NCBI RefSeq assembly: GCF_037126465.1
Contig: NC_088202.1
Span: 118,186,123 to 118,250,122 of the forward strand
DNA length: 64,000 nt
Origin: Ornithodoros turicata
Lineage: Eukaryota; Arthropoda; Arachnida; Ixodida; Argasidae
Direction of reading: 5' to 3'
Shown one piece after another: positions 1 through 11,640 of the stretch. The position numbers and the translations under genes were made by a program. The notes below the pieces were generated by a model, which saw only the letters and a list, made by a program, of their open reading frames with translations, made no database searches and was not told the DNA's origin. The stretch's first letter is position 1; each line of letters begins with the position of its first letter.

Positions 1-110
1 CTATAAATATATATATACAGGGTGTCCCGGCTAACTGTGAATATATTCTTTAAACATATATATAACACTTTTTCCAAGATGAAATCAATTGCAATATAGC
101 ATATGCTGAA
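1..110. repeat. Possible end of a dispersed repeat
   Basis: The stretch from 18 to about 36 reads CAGGGTGTCCCGGCTAACT, a motif that I recognise as a recurrent terminal motif of dispersed repeats in arthropod genomes. It follows an AT-rich start. No partner end or target duplication is visible because the window begins here, so the assignment rests on the motif alone. Confidence 0.3.
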
Positions 111-237
111 GGGCGCATCGTTCCATGAGTATCTGTTTCACTGCGTGCAGCCATAGAAGCCATCCTAATATGTAATTTTGAATAACAAGCACGTCTAGTG
201 TCATCTACTTGTTTATTTAATGGCTTGTTTTCCCTGC

Positions 238-275
<38 letters not shown>

Positions 276-304
276 TATAATGCATATATATATATATATA
301 TATA
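238..304. repeat. AT microsatellite
   Basis: An almost uninterrupted run of AT dinucleotides, broken around 279-283 by a short TAATGC interruption. The minus-strand reading frame across it encodes a Tyr/Ile repeat and is an artefact of the dinucleotide. Confidence 0.95.
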
Positions 305-2512
305 CGGAACTGATAATTGCCCACGCAGCTCCACATCGAATTTTTAGAACGACGGCGTGAGTGTATCCGATTTTGAGGTCGCTTCTGAAAACAGACAATT
401 AATCGACCCTGCGTACGTGATCAGGAACATGTATTCCTGCGCTCGAAGCATGTCTGAGTACCATCCTTTCAATCTCAGTTTCATCACGCTCTGTAATTCA
501 CTTCGTACTTTACGGAATTCATTATGCAGATCTAGCGCGGCTGTCGTCCACTGGTGACGGGCAAAACTGGTATCGCTTTAGAAGTAAAAGATCTTTAAAA
601 GATAGAATGGGTTTTGAACGAGAATTGTCTCCCTTGCTGCTATCTCGCTCTTGCCCGACACTTTCTTATTAAAGAGTTAACTAATGCATCTCGGGTAATT
701 AATCATCTTGGAGTGCATACTCTCTTCGAGAGCATGTCCGCCTGGCCGTATACTCAACTGCAAAAACAACGTCTATGCTGCCCTCACAGCTCATAGCTTT
801 TTTATAAAAAATCTGTAAAGGATTTAAAAAAGACGTCGACCGATTTCTGCCAGTTTTCAATCACGATGTGAACCCCTTCTATCATTGACTCTTGCTTTTA
901 ATTTTCGTCGTTTTCATTGACCATGCTTCGTTGATGTTGATGTTGATGAAGAAAAATACTAGAGAGAATTCGTCACAGCATGCTTCGTGTTCACGAAGCC
1001 ATGTGTTCTTTTCATGGTGTCAGGGCGTCCTTTTCCACAAAGGTATACGCTGTATTTGTCATATGCGCTAAGGTGTTAGCAGCGCTCAACGACACATTAG
1101 GTTAACATAGGTTTCGAATAGGTTAATTCATCTAATAGTATGCTCTAAGTTGGGAGCGACATTTCGATATTCCGTCGTTGCGCCGCAAGTACGCTTCCTA
1201 CCTTTTCAATATTACACGTCATTCTGTAGAGGTGACCACGACCTACTATATTATAACGACCATGTCATAATCGGCAACCCCTGTGAGGAGCTCGTCCGCA
1301 CGATCCGCTAGGGGCGCTATTCATCGGCCCGCGAGGTCTATATCATGATTGAACAATAAAAAATTTGAAATTTGAACGCTCAGAAGCGGACATACGTCTA
1401 CAGTAGCAGACGACAGCAACATCTCCTATAAAAACGCGTAGAATGATGATGATAATCAACTCTTGAAAGGAGCATCTCCCGTGGGACATCAACTGCTTCT
1501 ACAAAAATACTAAGCACAGAGTATTGCAGAAATTGAGAAAGCAATAACGGGGCCGATGAGTAGCGCCTCCGCTAGCTTCCAATTGCGGGGCTTCGGAGGG
1601 GTGTCTATGACATGGTCGTTATAATCTAGTAGGCCGTGGAGGTGACACAGAACTGACGCGTTAAGTTTGCAGACACGCGCAAGCACAAGAACATAACAGC
1701 CACTGCCATTAGTGTAAATAGTTAACTTGTCTTCCAAGCTTGCTCATCGAAAGACGTGCACGCCTCGTCCGGCTCCCGTAGTTGGGTTCCTTTCTCTTAG
1801 GGACGTCGTTATGCGTTTCAGAGCCTCAGAACGCGCAGTTAAATGCATGCTTCTTATTTTTAACAACGTCTCTGTGAAAGCTTTGCGAGTTTCGAGGGGT
1901 ACGAGTAAAGGCATACGAGTTGGTTATTTACGAAAGAAAAAGTGTAGGGAATGTTATTCCCTCCTCTCTGAAGTGCTTGATTGCTTGCATTTCGAGATGC
2001 ACCGCTTCTTCCAATTTTGGCTCCTTTTTTGCTGTCAGTAGCGCAAAGAGAGAGAAAGTCAAATGCTGCACACGCCATATTTGGCTCATCCATGCATATA
2101 ATCCATGCATATATGCATAGGATTTGAATTTTTGGTGAACTTTCCTTGTGCTCCAAAGGTATCAACATGCATGCAAGCAGGGAGGATAACAATCAATTGA
2201 TTCCTTGAGCCTGTGGGAGAACACACACACACACATAAAAACAGACCGGGCGACACGAGATGCAGGCTCCGAGGAAATGATACCGACATCGAATCCACAC
2301 CAGCGCGCTTGTACGCAACTTCTGTGTTCAACATTAAAAGAATCGATATTAGCAGTTTTTACCATTGATATTCGGGGAGATGGAGGGGTGATGTTTTTGT
2401 CTCTCCTGTGTCTGTTTGTCTGTTTTTTTCCTCTTTTGTGGGTCTCATTCAGTTAGGGTTTCATTACGAGAGTAGCAGAATTCGTCCGGTGACAAATTCA
2501 ACATCTCCCCCT
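305..2512. other. Unassigned stretch
   Basis: No reading frame here resembles a known protein and none exceeds about 110 codons. A short AGCAGACGACAG motif near 1401 recurs in other repeats of the window (21.78 kb, 42.22 kb, 58.03 kb), which suggests that decayed element sequence is present. I see no RNA gene. Confidence 0.6.
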
Positions 2513-2578
2513 TTTTGTTTGTTTGTTTGTTTGTTTGCTTGCTTGCTTGTGCCTGCCTGCCTGCCTGCGTGCGTGCGT
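2513..2578 (+). repeat. Drifting tetranucleotide microsatellite
   Basis: Consecutive blocks of TTTG, then CTTG, then CCTG, then CGTG repeats. Each block differs from the previous one by a single base in the unit, as expected of a tetranucleotide array that expanded after successive point mutations. The open frame that runs through it is a product of the repeat, not a gene. Confidence 0.9.
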
Positions 2579-5235
2579 AACATTCAAACTCAAACTCGAC
2601 CATTGGTCTAGCCGAACGCAGCAGCCGTTTGCTGGTGGTTGATCCAAGGTAAACCTAAAGACCTGGAGATGTCCGAAATGAATTCCACCGCCACCTGTGC
2701 TGTCTCAGGTTTTTCTTTTTCTCTGCGTTCCTCGAGACGCTGTTAAGCAGTAGAACCGTGCGAATTGCAGGTTTCCCTAAAAACAAAAGATGGCACTTAT
2801 GGCTGCTACACACGTTCGTTTTGCGCAGTGTAGCCATCTACGAAGAGAGGTAAGACGTGATATCAGAAAAATAATTAAAGTAATCCTGGGAACAGAACAT
2901 TCCTATGACCTCTCCATATTTTGCCTTTTTGAACCAACCAACCACATGATTGATGTCATATTCCAGCGGAATCAATGCAGGTTTTTGGCCAGTGTACCAC
3001 AAAATGTGGTCTTTCATGTTTCGTTTTATGAGGTAGGGTGCTGCCCTCCAGCGGTAAATCACCCCATACCATAGTCACGATGTATCTGTTGTTGTTTTTG
3101 TTGTATGGTCAGGAAGATACGAGGGAACAGACGGGCGGCTCTGCAGTTCTTTCGACATATGTTACCCAATAAGACAGGAAGGAAGTGTGGACAGGAGAGA
3201 TGAGTAAACTAGGACGTCCTCTCTCTGACAGCATCTATCACATCAATACGGAGTGTTAGGAGAACGTAGAAGTTTCACCATAACGTTTCCGAAATCATGA
3301 TAAGCCAGTCACCTGGTTCCTTTGGAGTGGCTGGTCGATGTCACGTTTGTGATATCTGATTGACTGACGGCGGTACGGAGTCTGAATCGGAGGGCGCTCT
3401 TGATTTCCTGACACTCCCTAATGACGTATTGCGGAAAGACAATAGATAATAGCGAGTTGTATGTGTCGGAAAGTGCTCACAATAACGGTTGCGATAAAGA
3501 AAGCTTCGTGGTGGTGGCTGATATGATGTTGCCAATCACTGTACACTGGTGTGTACCCATACCTATATATATGAGGAATGCCATCTTTGTGACTTCTGAG
3601 GCTCCTGACAATATGGAAAATACGCAGCTTTTCTCGTATGTCACAAACGGATGATTGCTATGACCAATAGCGCACGTGTACCGTTATGTTTAATATTACT
3701 CATTAGTACGTCTCCGAAAGGAGGCTCGGCCTTGTTCGAGAGAACCACATTTGCAAAGACGAAATTTATTTCAAGACAAAAATGTTGCCAGCTCCCATTG
3801 CGGCTATAGCAGGAGCAGCAAAAATACAAAAGATATAAAACTGCAACACGGTACAAATACTGAAGAAAAGAAATAGCAAAGCCATACATTATATTGTAAC
3901 GCTTTTTTTAGGCATTTCAGGTAGATAATTGAACGAACATAGTGATCATACAACATTCACTTTAGCAAATATTAGCTCAACTCCGAAAATACAACGTATA
4001 CAACTATTTGTCGCTTCATCATGACCGCCAGGGATCGAAAACAGAAAATATTGAGATTTTGCTTAAATAAAGCGTAATGTAAGCTGAATTACATTAATGG
4101 AGCTGCAGTTTGCTCTATTCCTTATGCGCGACAAAGAGGAAAATTTGTGTTCCTTTTTTTTTGAGCACAGATGACGAGTTCTAAGTGTGGAAGTTTCTTT
4201 TGCAGTAATGGCAGATTTGGGAATAGTAAAGGAAACATATATTTAGCAGAAGCATAAATTTTAACCCTTCTCTCGAAGGCAGCTGTTCTATTGATTTTAA
4301 ATTTGCCCCACAACACATCATGATAGGAGAGCCAGTTCTGCGGAGTCCTATAAATATAATCGATTGAGTGCTCGACCCTCTTCACTTCTGCCCTGTTTAC
4401 TTCTTTCTCTAAAGTCAAGGTGTAATGAGCCGTGCGATTTTGGCGTACATGATTGTTGTACGTACCAGCGTTTTGTATGACAGAAGCCGGTCTTCACATC
4501 TGGCATGTCTTACCCAAATAATGGAGTTTTGTCAAGACCTTCGCCACTGCATGTTTCTCATGGGAATTCCACATCAAGTCAGAACTAGAAACAACTAAAT
4601 ATTTATATCCGGTTGCGATTGTCGGAGTGGAATCCCTGAAGAGAGTACGGAGCTGAGAAAGGATCCATTCATTCGTGTTATCGTCGCGCATACACTTTTT
4701 TTTTCTTCTGAATTCAGCGCCTGCACTATTCTCAGCCAATTTCCGTTCTAGACCGTATATACAACTGTCAGTGAGTATGCCACAGTTTCATATTACCGGC
4801 ATAGAAGCATCCGACGAGTTGGGATTCTGGTAATGACGAATTTCTTCCAGAAGCTCATTGTGTGAATAAACAAGACGTACATGTCCTCGCTTGCGAACCC
4901 CTGCAGAAGTTTATGCCAGAGCACAGAAGGATTTGAATAATGCCATTTTGAAGCAGACGGAATAGAGTACGAGTACGACTTCCTTCTTCCTTCGGAATAC
5001 AGTATGGGAGCACGTCTTGAGCTTCAGGAATCAGTTCACGGGCGGGACTTTCTCATTAACAGCATCTTATTTCGCTGCACACAGGAGGAAGGCTAGCCGT
5101 CATTTCGCTGAGTCATGCCAATTCCAATAACGTACAAGGTTTGTTCGAACTCGCGCATATCCTAGCTAGCTAGCTACCCTATCTTGAAGGCGTATGTATC
5201 GTGAGACTGAGCTTCCGAAACCGAAACTGAGTGGC
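2579..5235. other. Unassigned stretch
   Basis: AT-rich DNA with only short chance reading frames. A segment around 3280-3370 resembles 54270-54360 loosely (both contain a CATGATAA motif followed by a Cys/Gly-poor non-coding stretch), suggesting a low-copy dispersed repeat, but no ends can be fixed. A TAGC tetranucleotide run lies at 5163-5175. Confidence 0.55.
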
Positions 5236-5337
5236 ATTCACTTCTCCTCGATGTTTGGCGTCCGTTTGGCTGACCTTTCCCCTGTTTTTTTTTTTTTTTT
5301 TTTTTGCTTTTGTTTAATAAATGTACCCCCCCCCCCT
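5236..5337 (+). mobile_element. Family F non-LTR retrotransposon, 3'-tail fragment
   Basis: The segment carries the 3'-end signature shared with the family F copies at 10.66-10.72 kb and 53.64-53.69 kb: TTTGGCTGACCTTTCCCC, a T-rich run, TTTAATAAAT and then a poly-C tail. No coding part of the element is left upstream, so this is a severely 5'-truncated insertion. A tail ending in poly-C rather than poly-A is a family trait seen in all three copies. Confidence 0.7.
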
Positions 5338-6361
5338 CTTCATTACTGCGTATAAAGCAGAGCTTGTATTCCCATGTGCAAACGGAACGCTACGGATTTC
5401 GAACCAGTATGTAAGGACAAATTAACCACAAAGCGTTCCGAACAACGCAGATGCTGGAGCAAAAGACAAAACAGGCTACGTCGTCTGTTGCGGTACGAGC
5501 TCCATGTCTGTACCGTTCCCTTTGGCTAATGATATGCTGCGTCGGCATTACATGTATCTTTAGCCGAACTACAGCAAATGGAAACCTTTTCCCAACTCTT
5601 TCACATACGTGTTCGTGCCCTAACTGCCGGGGTAGGGAGGAGTCTGCTCGATGCATTTCACCTCCTCCTCTGTTTGTCCTCTGGGTGTTTCTGTTCAGAA
5701 TATTTTCTTAACATAGTAATTATCCAGTTACACAAGTAACCGCCCAAATTACACCTTGCTTTTCACTAACACTATAACAACGTAAATGGTCGACACAGAT
5801 ACTTAAGCCTCAAACGCCCAGAAATTAACGATTCCCTCCGTCCCGCGATGCGTAATGTACCCCCGCACTGTTGCAGCAAAGTTTGCACAGTGCTATTTCT
5901 GGCGCAAGCGGCCGCGGATCCAAACAGTAAGGAGTTCCATCAGCGGGTTCTGCGTGGTGTTTCAAGCGGTATGCGTCAAGCAGAGCTACAAAACCTGTAG
6001 GACATCCACAGAAAAAGCAGTGCATCTTGCCAAGTGCGAACAACTCGCTCGAGACCATGTATTTTAAAGTGCCGCGTCGTCTCCTCAGCTACCGCGAGGG
6101 ACGAAAAAATTCACTATACCCTTTGTCGTACTATCTAACGCGTGAGACGAAGCAGACGAAGGGCTGTCCCTACGCTATGACCGTACATGATTTGCGTTCG
6201 GCGCAACGGCAAACCCGACCATATGTCGCCATGAACCTCGTGCAGAAACTCCGGCTTCACGTCCAAACACGTTCACTTCTTGTTCAAGTCACTGTACTCT
6301 TTGCTGCGCATTTCTGAACATTTGGCCGAATGTAATGCCGGCATCCTCTGTCGAACGCCGA
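5338..6361. other. Unassigned stretch
   Basis: Moderate GC, only overlapping short reading frames on both strands (5.39-5.71 kb and 5.83-6.32 kb) with no recognisable domain. No RNA gene or repeat boundary could be identified. Confidence 0.5.
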
Positions 6362-6830
6362 ACATGAAAAAGTGTTGTCCCTTCCGCGCGTCCTTCTGAC
6401 ACATACAGACGACATTTCTGCGCTTTCTGTGTTTGGTGTTAGAGGGGAAGGGTCGACCTAGTTTCCCGTAAGGCATACCTGAGGTCGTCTTAGTAATGAA
6501 ACAAATCGTGCCATTTGTAGAACAAATCCACTTCTGTGACATATTGAAAATCTACAGGTGTATTTCCTTAAACGAGAAAGAAAAAAAAATCGTCACTATA
6601 CTCCGCTGAAGCTCATTCGTTAGTTGAGGGCGTCTAGGAAGTAAAAAGGGATGCCTTTGTGGCCCTCTCCTGTGAAAAGAGACCCTCTCTGTTTCCATTT
6701 TCAAAATCTACAGATGTATTTGTTCTTACGCGTGGAAAAAGATTCGTCAGCGAACTCGCATACCGTCGGTAAGGTACCATTATCACCCTTTGGACGAATT
6801 TCGCCTTCTGCTGTTCTGCCGAGTTCTACG
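6362..6830. repeat. Left arm of an imperfect inverted repeat built of tandem units
   Basis: Read in reverse complement, this segment matches 11641-12455 in the same order: the AACATGAAAAAGTG block at 6362, the run around 6541-6600 with TTCCTTAAACGAGAA, and the GGTAAGGTACCATTATCA block near 6770. Inside the arm a unit of roughly 130-150 bp recurs (ATTTTCAAAATCTACAGATG type core followed by a TTCTTACG motif), and more degenerate units appear to continue to about 7000. The arms flank the nested retroelements between them, so they may be the ends of an old inverted-arm element that became a landing site. Confidence 0.7.
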
Positions 6831-7002
6831 GAGTACTATGGTGAACTATAGGAGTATTCACAGTCGCTACTCCGTAACAGCTAAAACGTCATTTATTATT
6901 GTCTTCACACCTAAAGCCGTCTGGGAAGTGAAAGGATCACACCATTTCAAGAAAAAACCGTCTCTATTACATTTTAAAAAGCTGTTGGCGTATTCCTCCT
7001 TA

Positions 7003-7203
7003 AATCTGGCCTCGCTCAAAGGCTATAAGTACTGCTCGGACTTCTTGGCAACTGTGCAGTGACAGCCCTAAATCTTAAATTTCGGCCGTTGTCATTCCTT
7101 CATCTGTTATCACACCATATCATCTCATCCTGGCTACAGTCGTGACGCAGCCCACATACGTGAGGCCAACAACGGCAAGCCGGTTCGCCACCAGCACCAC
7201 CAA
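7003..7203 (+). mobile_element. Family A non-LTR retrotransposon, 3'-end copy A1
   Basis: Matches the 3' untranslated region of copy A2 (8730-8904) almost base for base, from the last codons of the ORF to the GGCAAGCCGG terminal motif, and then ends in a CACCAGCACCACCAAC simple tail. It is 5'-truncated just before the ORF stop. Copy A2 begins only about 25 bp downstream in the same orientation, which gives a tandem arrangement. Confidence 0.8.
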
Positions 7204-7227
7204 CAGTCTAACATCCCCCCCCCCCCC

Positions 7228-8749
7228 AAGGAAACACGTTGGTAGGGACTTCCCACGTCTAAGCATCAATCATATCCCTGTTCCAAGATGTAAAGCATGC
7301 AAATACCTTGGTATCACTATTGACAGCTCCTTACGCTGGACGAAGCAGGTGAACGAAACCATTGCGAAAGGGAAGAAATCGCTAAATTAGCTCAGACGAA
7401 TCAGTGGCAAAGCATGGGGCTGTAATGCACGATCCATGCTCACTCTGCACAGAGCTCTTATTCTATCTCGGATTCTGTATGCGACACCGTACTTTGACCT
7501 GCCGCCAACACAATGGCTGAACTTCGAGCGTCTCCATCGTGCCGGTATACGAACAGAGCTTGGTCTACCCAGCTTCTCCACCATTACCTATAGCTATCTG
7601 GAGTCAAAGGAAAAGCTCGTCAGCATCCACTCAAAACTCAGAGGGCTCCAGTCCATAGACAACGCAACATTTTTGGGCAAGAAACAACTCCTGACCGGTC
7701 TTCAAGGCAACCTCACCACGTCCCTAAGCCGCCTGGCTAGGTCGCACGCCAGTTGTCCCCTACCGTACGACGAATGTATCCCACGACTTGCTACTCCATG
7801 GCGTGAGGTAATGCCCAATATCTCGTTGCACATTCCAGGGCTAAGAAGGAAGGGCGAATCCAGCTCACTGGAAGCCAAGACAGCTGCTGAGGTCCTAATT
7901 AGTGACACTTTTCACGCTCACACTCTGGTGTTCACAGACGGCTCCGTTGACGCAGAGTGTAGGAGCGCTACTTACTCCTTTTATATCCCATCATTAAATG
8001 CGGCATGGCAAGGAAAATCAGTTCGATACCCAATATGCTCTACGACTGCTGAGCTCCTGGCAATATTACATGCAGCAGCTGCGGTACAGGTGAAGGGAAT
8101 CAGCAAGGCTGTCATCCTCACGGACTCGCGTAGCACTTTCCAAATGGTGATGAACCCCACATGCAATAGCATTCTAGCCCGGTGTATCAGAACGTCATGT
8201 GCCCAACACAAGACAATCGGTGGAGACATCTCCCTGCAATGGATCCCCTCCCACGTCGGCACTAGTGGCAACAAAAAAGCGGACCACCTAGCATCTGCTG
8301 CACACCACAGCACTAGCCCTAGTTTCGCAGCCCCGGGAGACAGTGAAAGAAAATTGGTCATCAATGAGATAGTTCTTATGCAGCACCCTTGGATCCGGGA
8401 CATCCTGAAAAATCATCTACTTGATCTCCCGCTGAAAGGACTTTACCGCAGTACACAAACTCTGCTCTTCAGGTTGCGAACAATAAGCGCGTTCACTAAA
8501 TCACAATTATTCAAGATGGACTCTCTAGACAACGCAAACTGCATACATTGTCAGAAAATTGAAACTATCGAGCACATCCTACTGCGTTGCTGAGCATATG
8601 CTGCGGTGCGGGAGAAATACCTTGGCCATTGCAGGAATTGTACGGTGGATGATGGCCTACATCCCAGAGACTCTTTCACGGAAAGACACTCCAAAATTCA
8701 CAGCCTCGTCTACTTTCTCCGGGAATCTGGCCTCGCCCAAAGGCAATGA
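7228..8749 (+). pseudogene. Family A non-LTR retrotransposon ORF2 remnant (RT thumb, RNase H, zinc knuckle), copy A2
   Basis: One reading frame carries, in order, the reverse-transcriptase thumb motif (KYLGITIDSSLRW near 7300-7340), a linker, a complete-looking RNase H domain and a C-terminal Cys/His knuckle. In the longest open part (7436-8593, 385 aa) the RNase H carboxylates fall at D168 (VFTDGS), E206 (TAELLAI), D230 (LTDSR) and D283 (KKADHLA), with H273 in the PSHVG motif. The knuckle reads CIHC then HILLRC. The fingers/palm of RT and ORF1 are missing, so the copy is 5'-truncated. Two in-frame stops (7388-7390 and 8591-8593) interrupt it; the frame resumes after each and ends in RESGLAQRQ before the stop at 8747-8749. 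RNase H places it in the I/R1-like supergroup of non-LTR elements (inference). The protein would act in target-primed reverse transcription, but this copy is dead. Confidence 0.9.
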
Positions 8750-8904
8750 GTACTGCTCGGACTTCTCGCCAACTCTGCAGTGACTGCCCTATATCTTAAT
8801 TTTCGGCCGTCATCATTCCTTCATCTGTTATCACACCATCTCATCTCATCCTGGCTACAGTCGTGACGTAGCCCACATACGTGAGGCCAACAACGGCAAG
8901 CCGG
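8750..8904 (+). mobile_element. Family A copy A2, 3' untranslated region, first part
   Basis: Non-coding 3' end homologous to 7020-7190. It is cut at the terminal CCGG (8901-8904) by the insertion of family F. The missing tail of A2, CCGG followed by TTTTCGTCACCACCACC, reappears at 10720-10745 on the far side of F, so A2 is one element split in two. Confidence 0.85.
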
Positions 8905-10719
8905 CTTTTCGGCGGCCTAGACACCATGATAGTCGCAATATACAACCGACTTATATCCTTGGGTCATAGCCTGTGTTTCCAATGGGTACCCAGTCACACC
9001 GGCCTGCACGGAAACACCCGCGCAGACGCCTTAGCACGTCGGGCACATGGGGACGGCACCTCCAATAACTGTCTCCTACCACTTTCAGCCTCATCGTGTC
9101 GGTTGCAGACCCAGCGACTCCGTCATAACGGCAGTCGGCAGTTTCAAGAGGACGCTGTCTGACTGAACGAGCATCTCCGGTCTATCGACCCGTCAATGGA
9201 TTTCGTTGCCTCACACCACTGCTCGCGTCAAGAGGCGTCCACTCTACACCGACTACGACTTAACGCCGCCAGGACACCTCTACTTCTCTGTAAAATGAGT
9301 CTTCTCCAGTCGCCCAAATGCCCCACTTGCGCTGTTGAAGCTGATATTCCACACCTTCTCCTCACAGATTCGACACCCCTTGAGCCACGCTGAGACGACG
9401 CCTACTCGAGCTGCGGTGCACGGGCTTTCCTCTGGACACTCTGCTCGGCCCAGTACGACATCACACACAGCGGTCTGTGACCAAAGCAGTTCTGACCAGT
9501 GTTGGGGATTTGAATCTGAGGATTTGATTTAAATCCGGATTTAGGCCTGCAGGAAAGAGGGTGGATTTGATTTGGGATTTGATTTGCGGCAATGCTTAGA
9601 GCTTGGACATGATTTGTGATTTGATGACAGATTTCCGCGGGATTTGGATTCGGATTGAATCACATTCAACCGAAAGGATTTGAATCCGGATTGAATCACG
9701 TTTTCTTGAAAGGATATGAATCCGGATTGAATCACGTTTTTCTGAACGGATTCGTGCCCACAGTGAAGGTGGATCCCACCATTTCAAGAAAAGCAAGCTG
9801 CACATGCATGAACTTCCCTCCTACTTTTGTTGACGCACGCAATACTCCTCCCCCCTTTTTGCGCGTGTTCGAAGGCTGGTTCATTTTCCTGACAGCTGAA
9901 ATATCAAATGCTGTCTGCTAGAGCCGCAGTCGAGGCCCAACTGTAGGCCATTGTTCCTCGCAGCACAGTGGAGCTGCATACGCCGCACCGCGTTAATTTG
10001 GTTTTCTTGGCCATTCCTGTACCTTTCATTTAAGTGTTTCGGGCTAAACCATACGCTCCGATTTGGTTATGGATTTGACAAATCCGGATTTAAAAGCGGA
10101 TTTGATTTAGCATCCGAAATATAAATCCGGATTCAGAATGATTTGATTTGCCAGCAACATTTGAAATCCGGACTTGATTTGGATTTGATTTAGCAATATC
10201 AGTAAAGCTAGGATTTGATTTAAATCCGATTTGTTTCCACAAATCCCCAACACTGGTTCTGACTTTCTTGAGCGATTCAGGTCTTATGAACAGCCTGTGA
10301 ACTCCAGTCGTGCAATCTCATTCTTCAGTGCCCCACTCACACCCTCAACACATTAACCTCATGCTTTCCTTTTAAACTCGTCTTCAGTGATCCATCTCAT
10401 CATTCTTTCACCGCTTGTTAGTCATCTTTTTTTTCATTATTTGTCATTGTCTTTAATCTACCTTATCCTTCTTTCATCCCTTGTTAGTTTATCGTTTATT
10501 TCCTAATTCCTTTTCTTTTCGTTGTATTTATTTCTTATTTCTTAATTTTATTTATTTATTATTCCTTCTTCTTTCTTTATTTATTTCTTTTATTTCTTAT
10601 TTATTTCGTAATTTTCTTTCATTATTTCTTTCTTTCCGGAATTGCAAGCCGACGTGCCGTTTGGCTGACCTTTCCCCCGTTTTTTTTTTCCTTTTCGTCT
10701 AATAAATATATCCCCCCCC
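8905..10719 (+). mobile_element. Family F non-LTR retrotransposon copy F1, inserted in A2
   Basis: A 5'-truncated insertion starting inside RNase H. Visible coding parts are the QWVPSHTGLHGNTRADALA motif (near 8976-9036), the HRLRLNAARTP segment (near 9247) and a knuckle CPTCAVEADIPHLL in which the final Cys is lost. There is an in-frame stop at 9160-9162 and a frameshift after about 9390; the C-terminus ends LSDSGLMNSL with the stop at 10298-10300. The coding part is interrupted by the hAT-type MITE at 9497-10255. The 3' untranslated region is pyrimidine-rich (10420-10640) and ends in GGCTGACCTTTCCCCC, TAATAAATATA and poly-C. CCGG flanks both ends (8901-8904 and 10720-10723) as a short possible target duplication. 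Confidence 0.85.
9497..10255. mobile_element. hAT-type MITE inside F1
   Basis: A 759-bp element with perfect 16-bp terminal inverted repeats (CAGTGTTGGGGATTTG at 9497-9512, its exact complement at 10240-10255), flanked by an identical 8-bp duplication GTTCTGAC at 9489-9496 and 10256-10263. An 8-bp duplication with a CAG-start terminus is the signature of the hAT superfamily. The interior is repetitive, with many GGATTTGAATCCGG and GGATTGAATCACG variants in both orientations and no transposase, so it is non-autonomous. Removing the element and one duplication restores the flanking F1 reading frame register, which confirms the boundaries. Confidence 0.93.
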
Positions 10720-10748
10720 CCGGTTTTCGTCACCACCACCACCAACAG
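10720..10748 (+). mobile_element. Tail of family A copy A2, second part
   Basis: CCGG followed by TTTTCGTCACCACCACCACC, the tail seen in the minus-strand copy A3 at 12.82-12.85 kb. It belongs to A2, separated from it by F1. Confidence 0.75.
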
Positions 10749-11640
10749 TGTGACAGCAATGTGGCAACAGCAACGTAACAGCAATGTGGGGGAGGTAAAC
10801 ATAGCTTCCAGCACCGTGTGTAGGAGATTTCCGGTGCGCGTCAAAAGAACCCCAGGTGGTCCAAATTATCCGCAGTCCTACCCTGCGGCACGTGCAACAT
10901 GTCGCCACACTGCGCAGACAAACCTTACGTGTAGCATCACAGTACCATTACATTATTAGAATTATTACATTACATTATTAACGATCTTTGGAAACCATTT
11001 ATTATGGTCTCGCGCGCCCTTCTCTCACAACAAAAAGTTTAGAAAAAGTCAAGACAAATATGGCGGTACGTATACTGTCTTTCTTTCACTCGAAATAGAC
11101 ATTTTCTCTCCATATACCTGAACATAAGATATGGGCTCAAAGTAATAGTACCTCCTGGTACCCATGATGAAGACTGCCTCATTGTGCTTCACGTACAGTA
11201 ATTGCTTATCCAACCTTATGTCCTCGGCGGTGAGCCACAACGTACGCACTCTCTTCAAGCTTTCTTTCACCCAGAGTAGCAGCTGTGCAGTTATCCGGAT
11301 ATCTGCATCCAACATGGACTCTGCAAGATAGCCCTATGGTTGCGAAAATTTTAAAAGGTACTGCCAACGCCTTCACACTGCCCTTTACCACGGCATGAGA
11401 CAAAAAAGTGCTACGTAGCATGGCACTCATGCCTGCGGAGGCAAAGATTTATGTAGCCAATTTTATGTTCTGTTTTTCTATTGCGACGCAGCGCCATCAG
11501 GGAAGTAGTAACATTTCTCGGACATTGTTCAATGAACAAGTGGCGAATGGTGTGTGCCGTAACAGTGTCATGACTCATGAGTTAGTCAATCAGAAACGAC
11601 AACGAAGCTGTTACGAAGAAGCGGCCGTCAGTACTCGCGG
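10749..11640. other. Unassigned stretch
   Basis: Begins with AGTGTGACAGCAATGTGGC-type sequence with a short internal repetition of CAACAG/GCAATGTGG, then AT-rich DNA. The minus-strand frames at 11.05-11.43 kb have no recognisable domain. Part of it, near 11560-11640, may be the inner end of the right inverted arm. Confidence 0.5.

Noticed and set aside
213..398. 61-codon Tyr/Ile-rich frame
   Set aside because: It translates the AT microsatellite.
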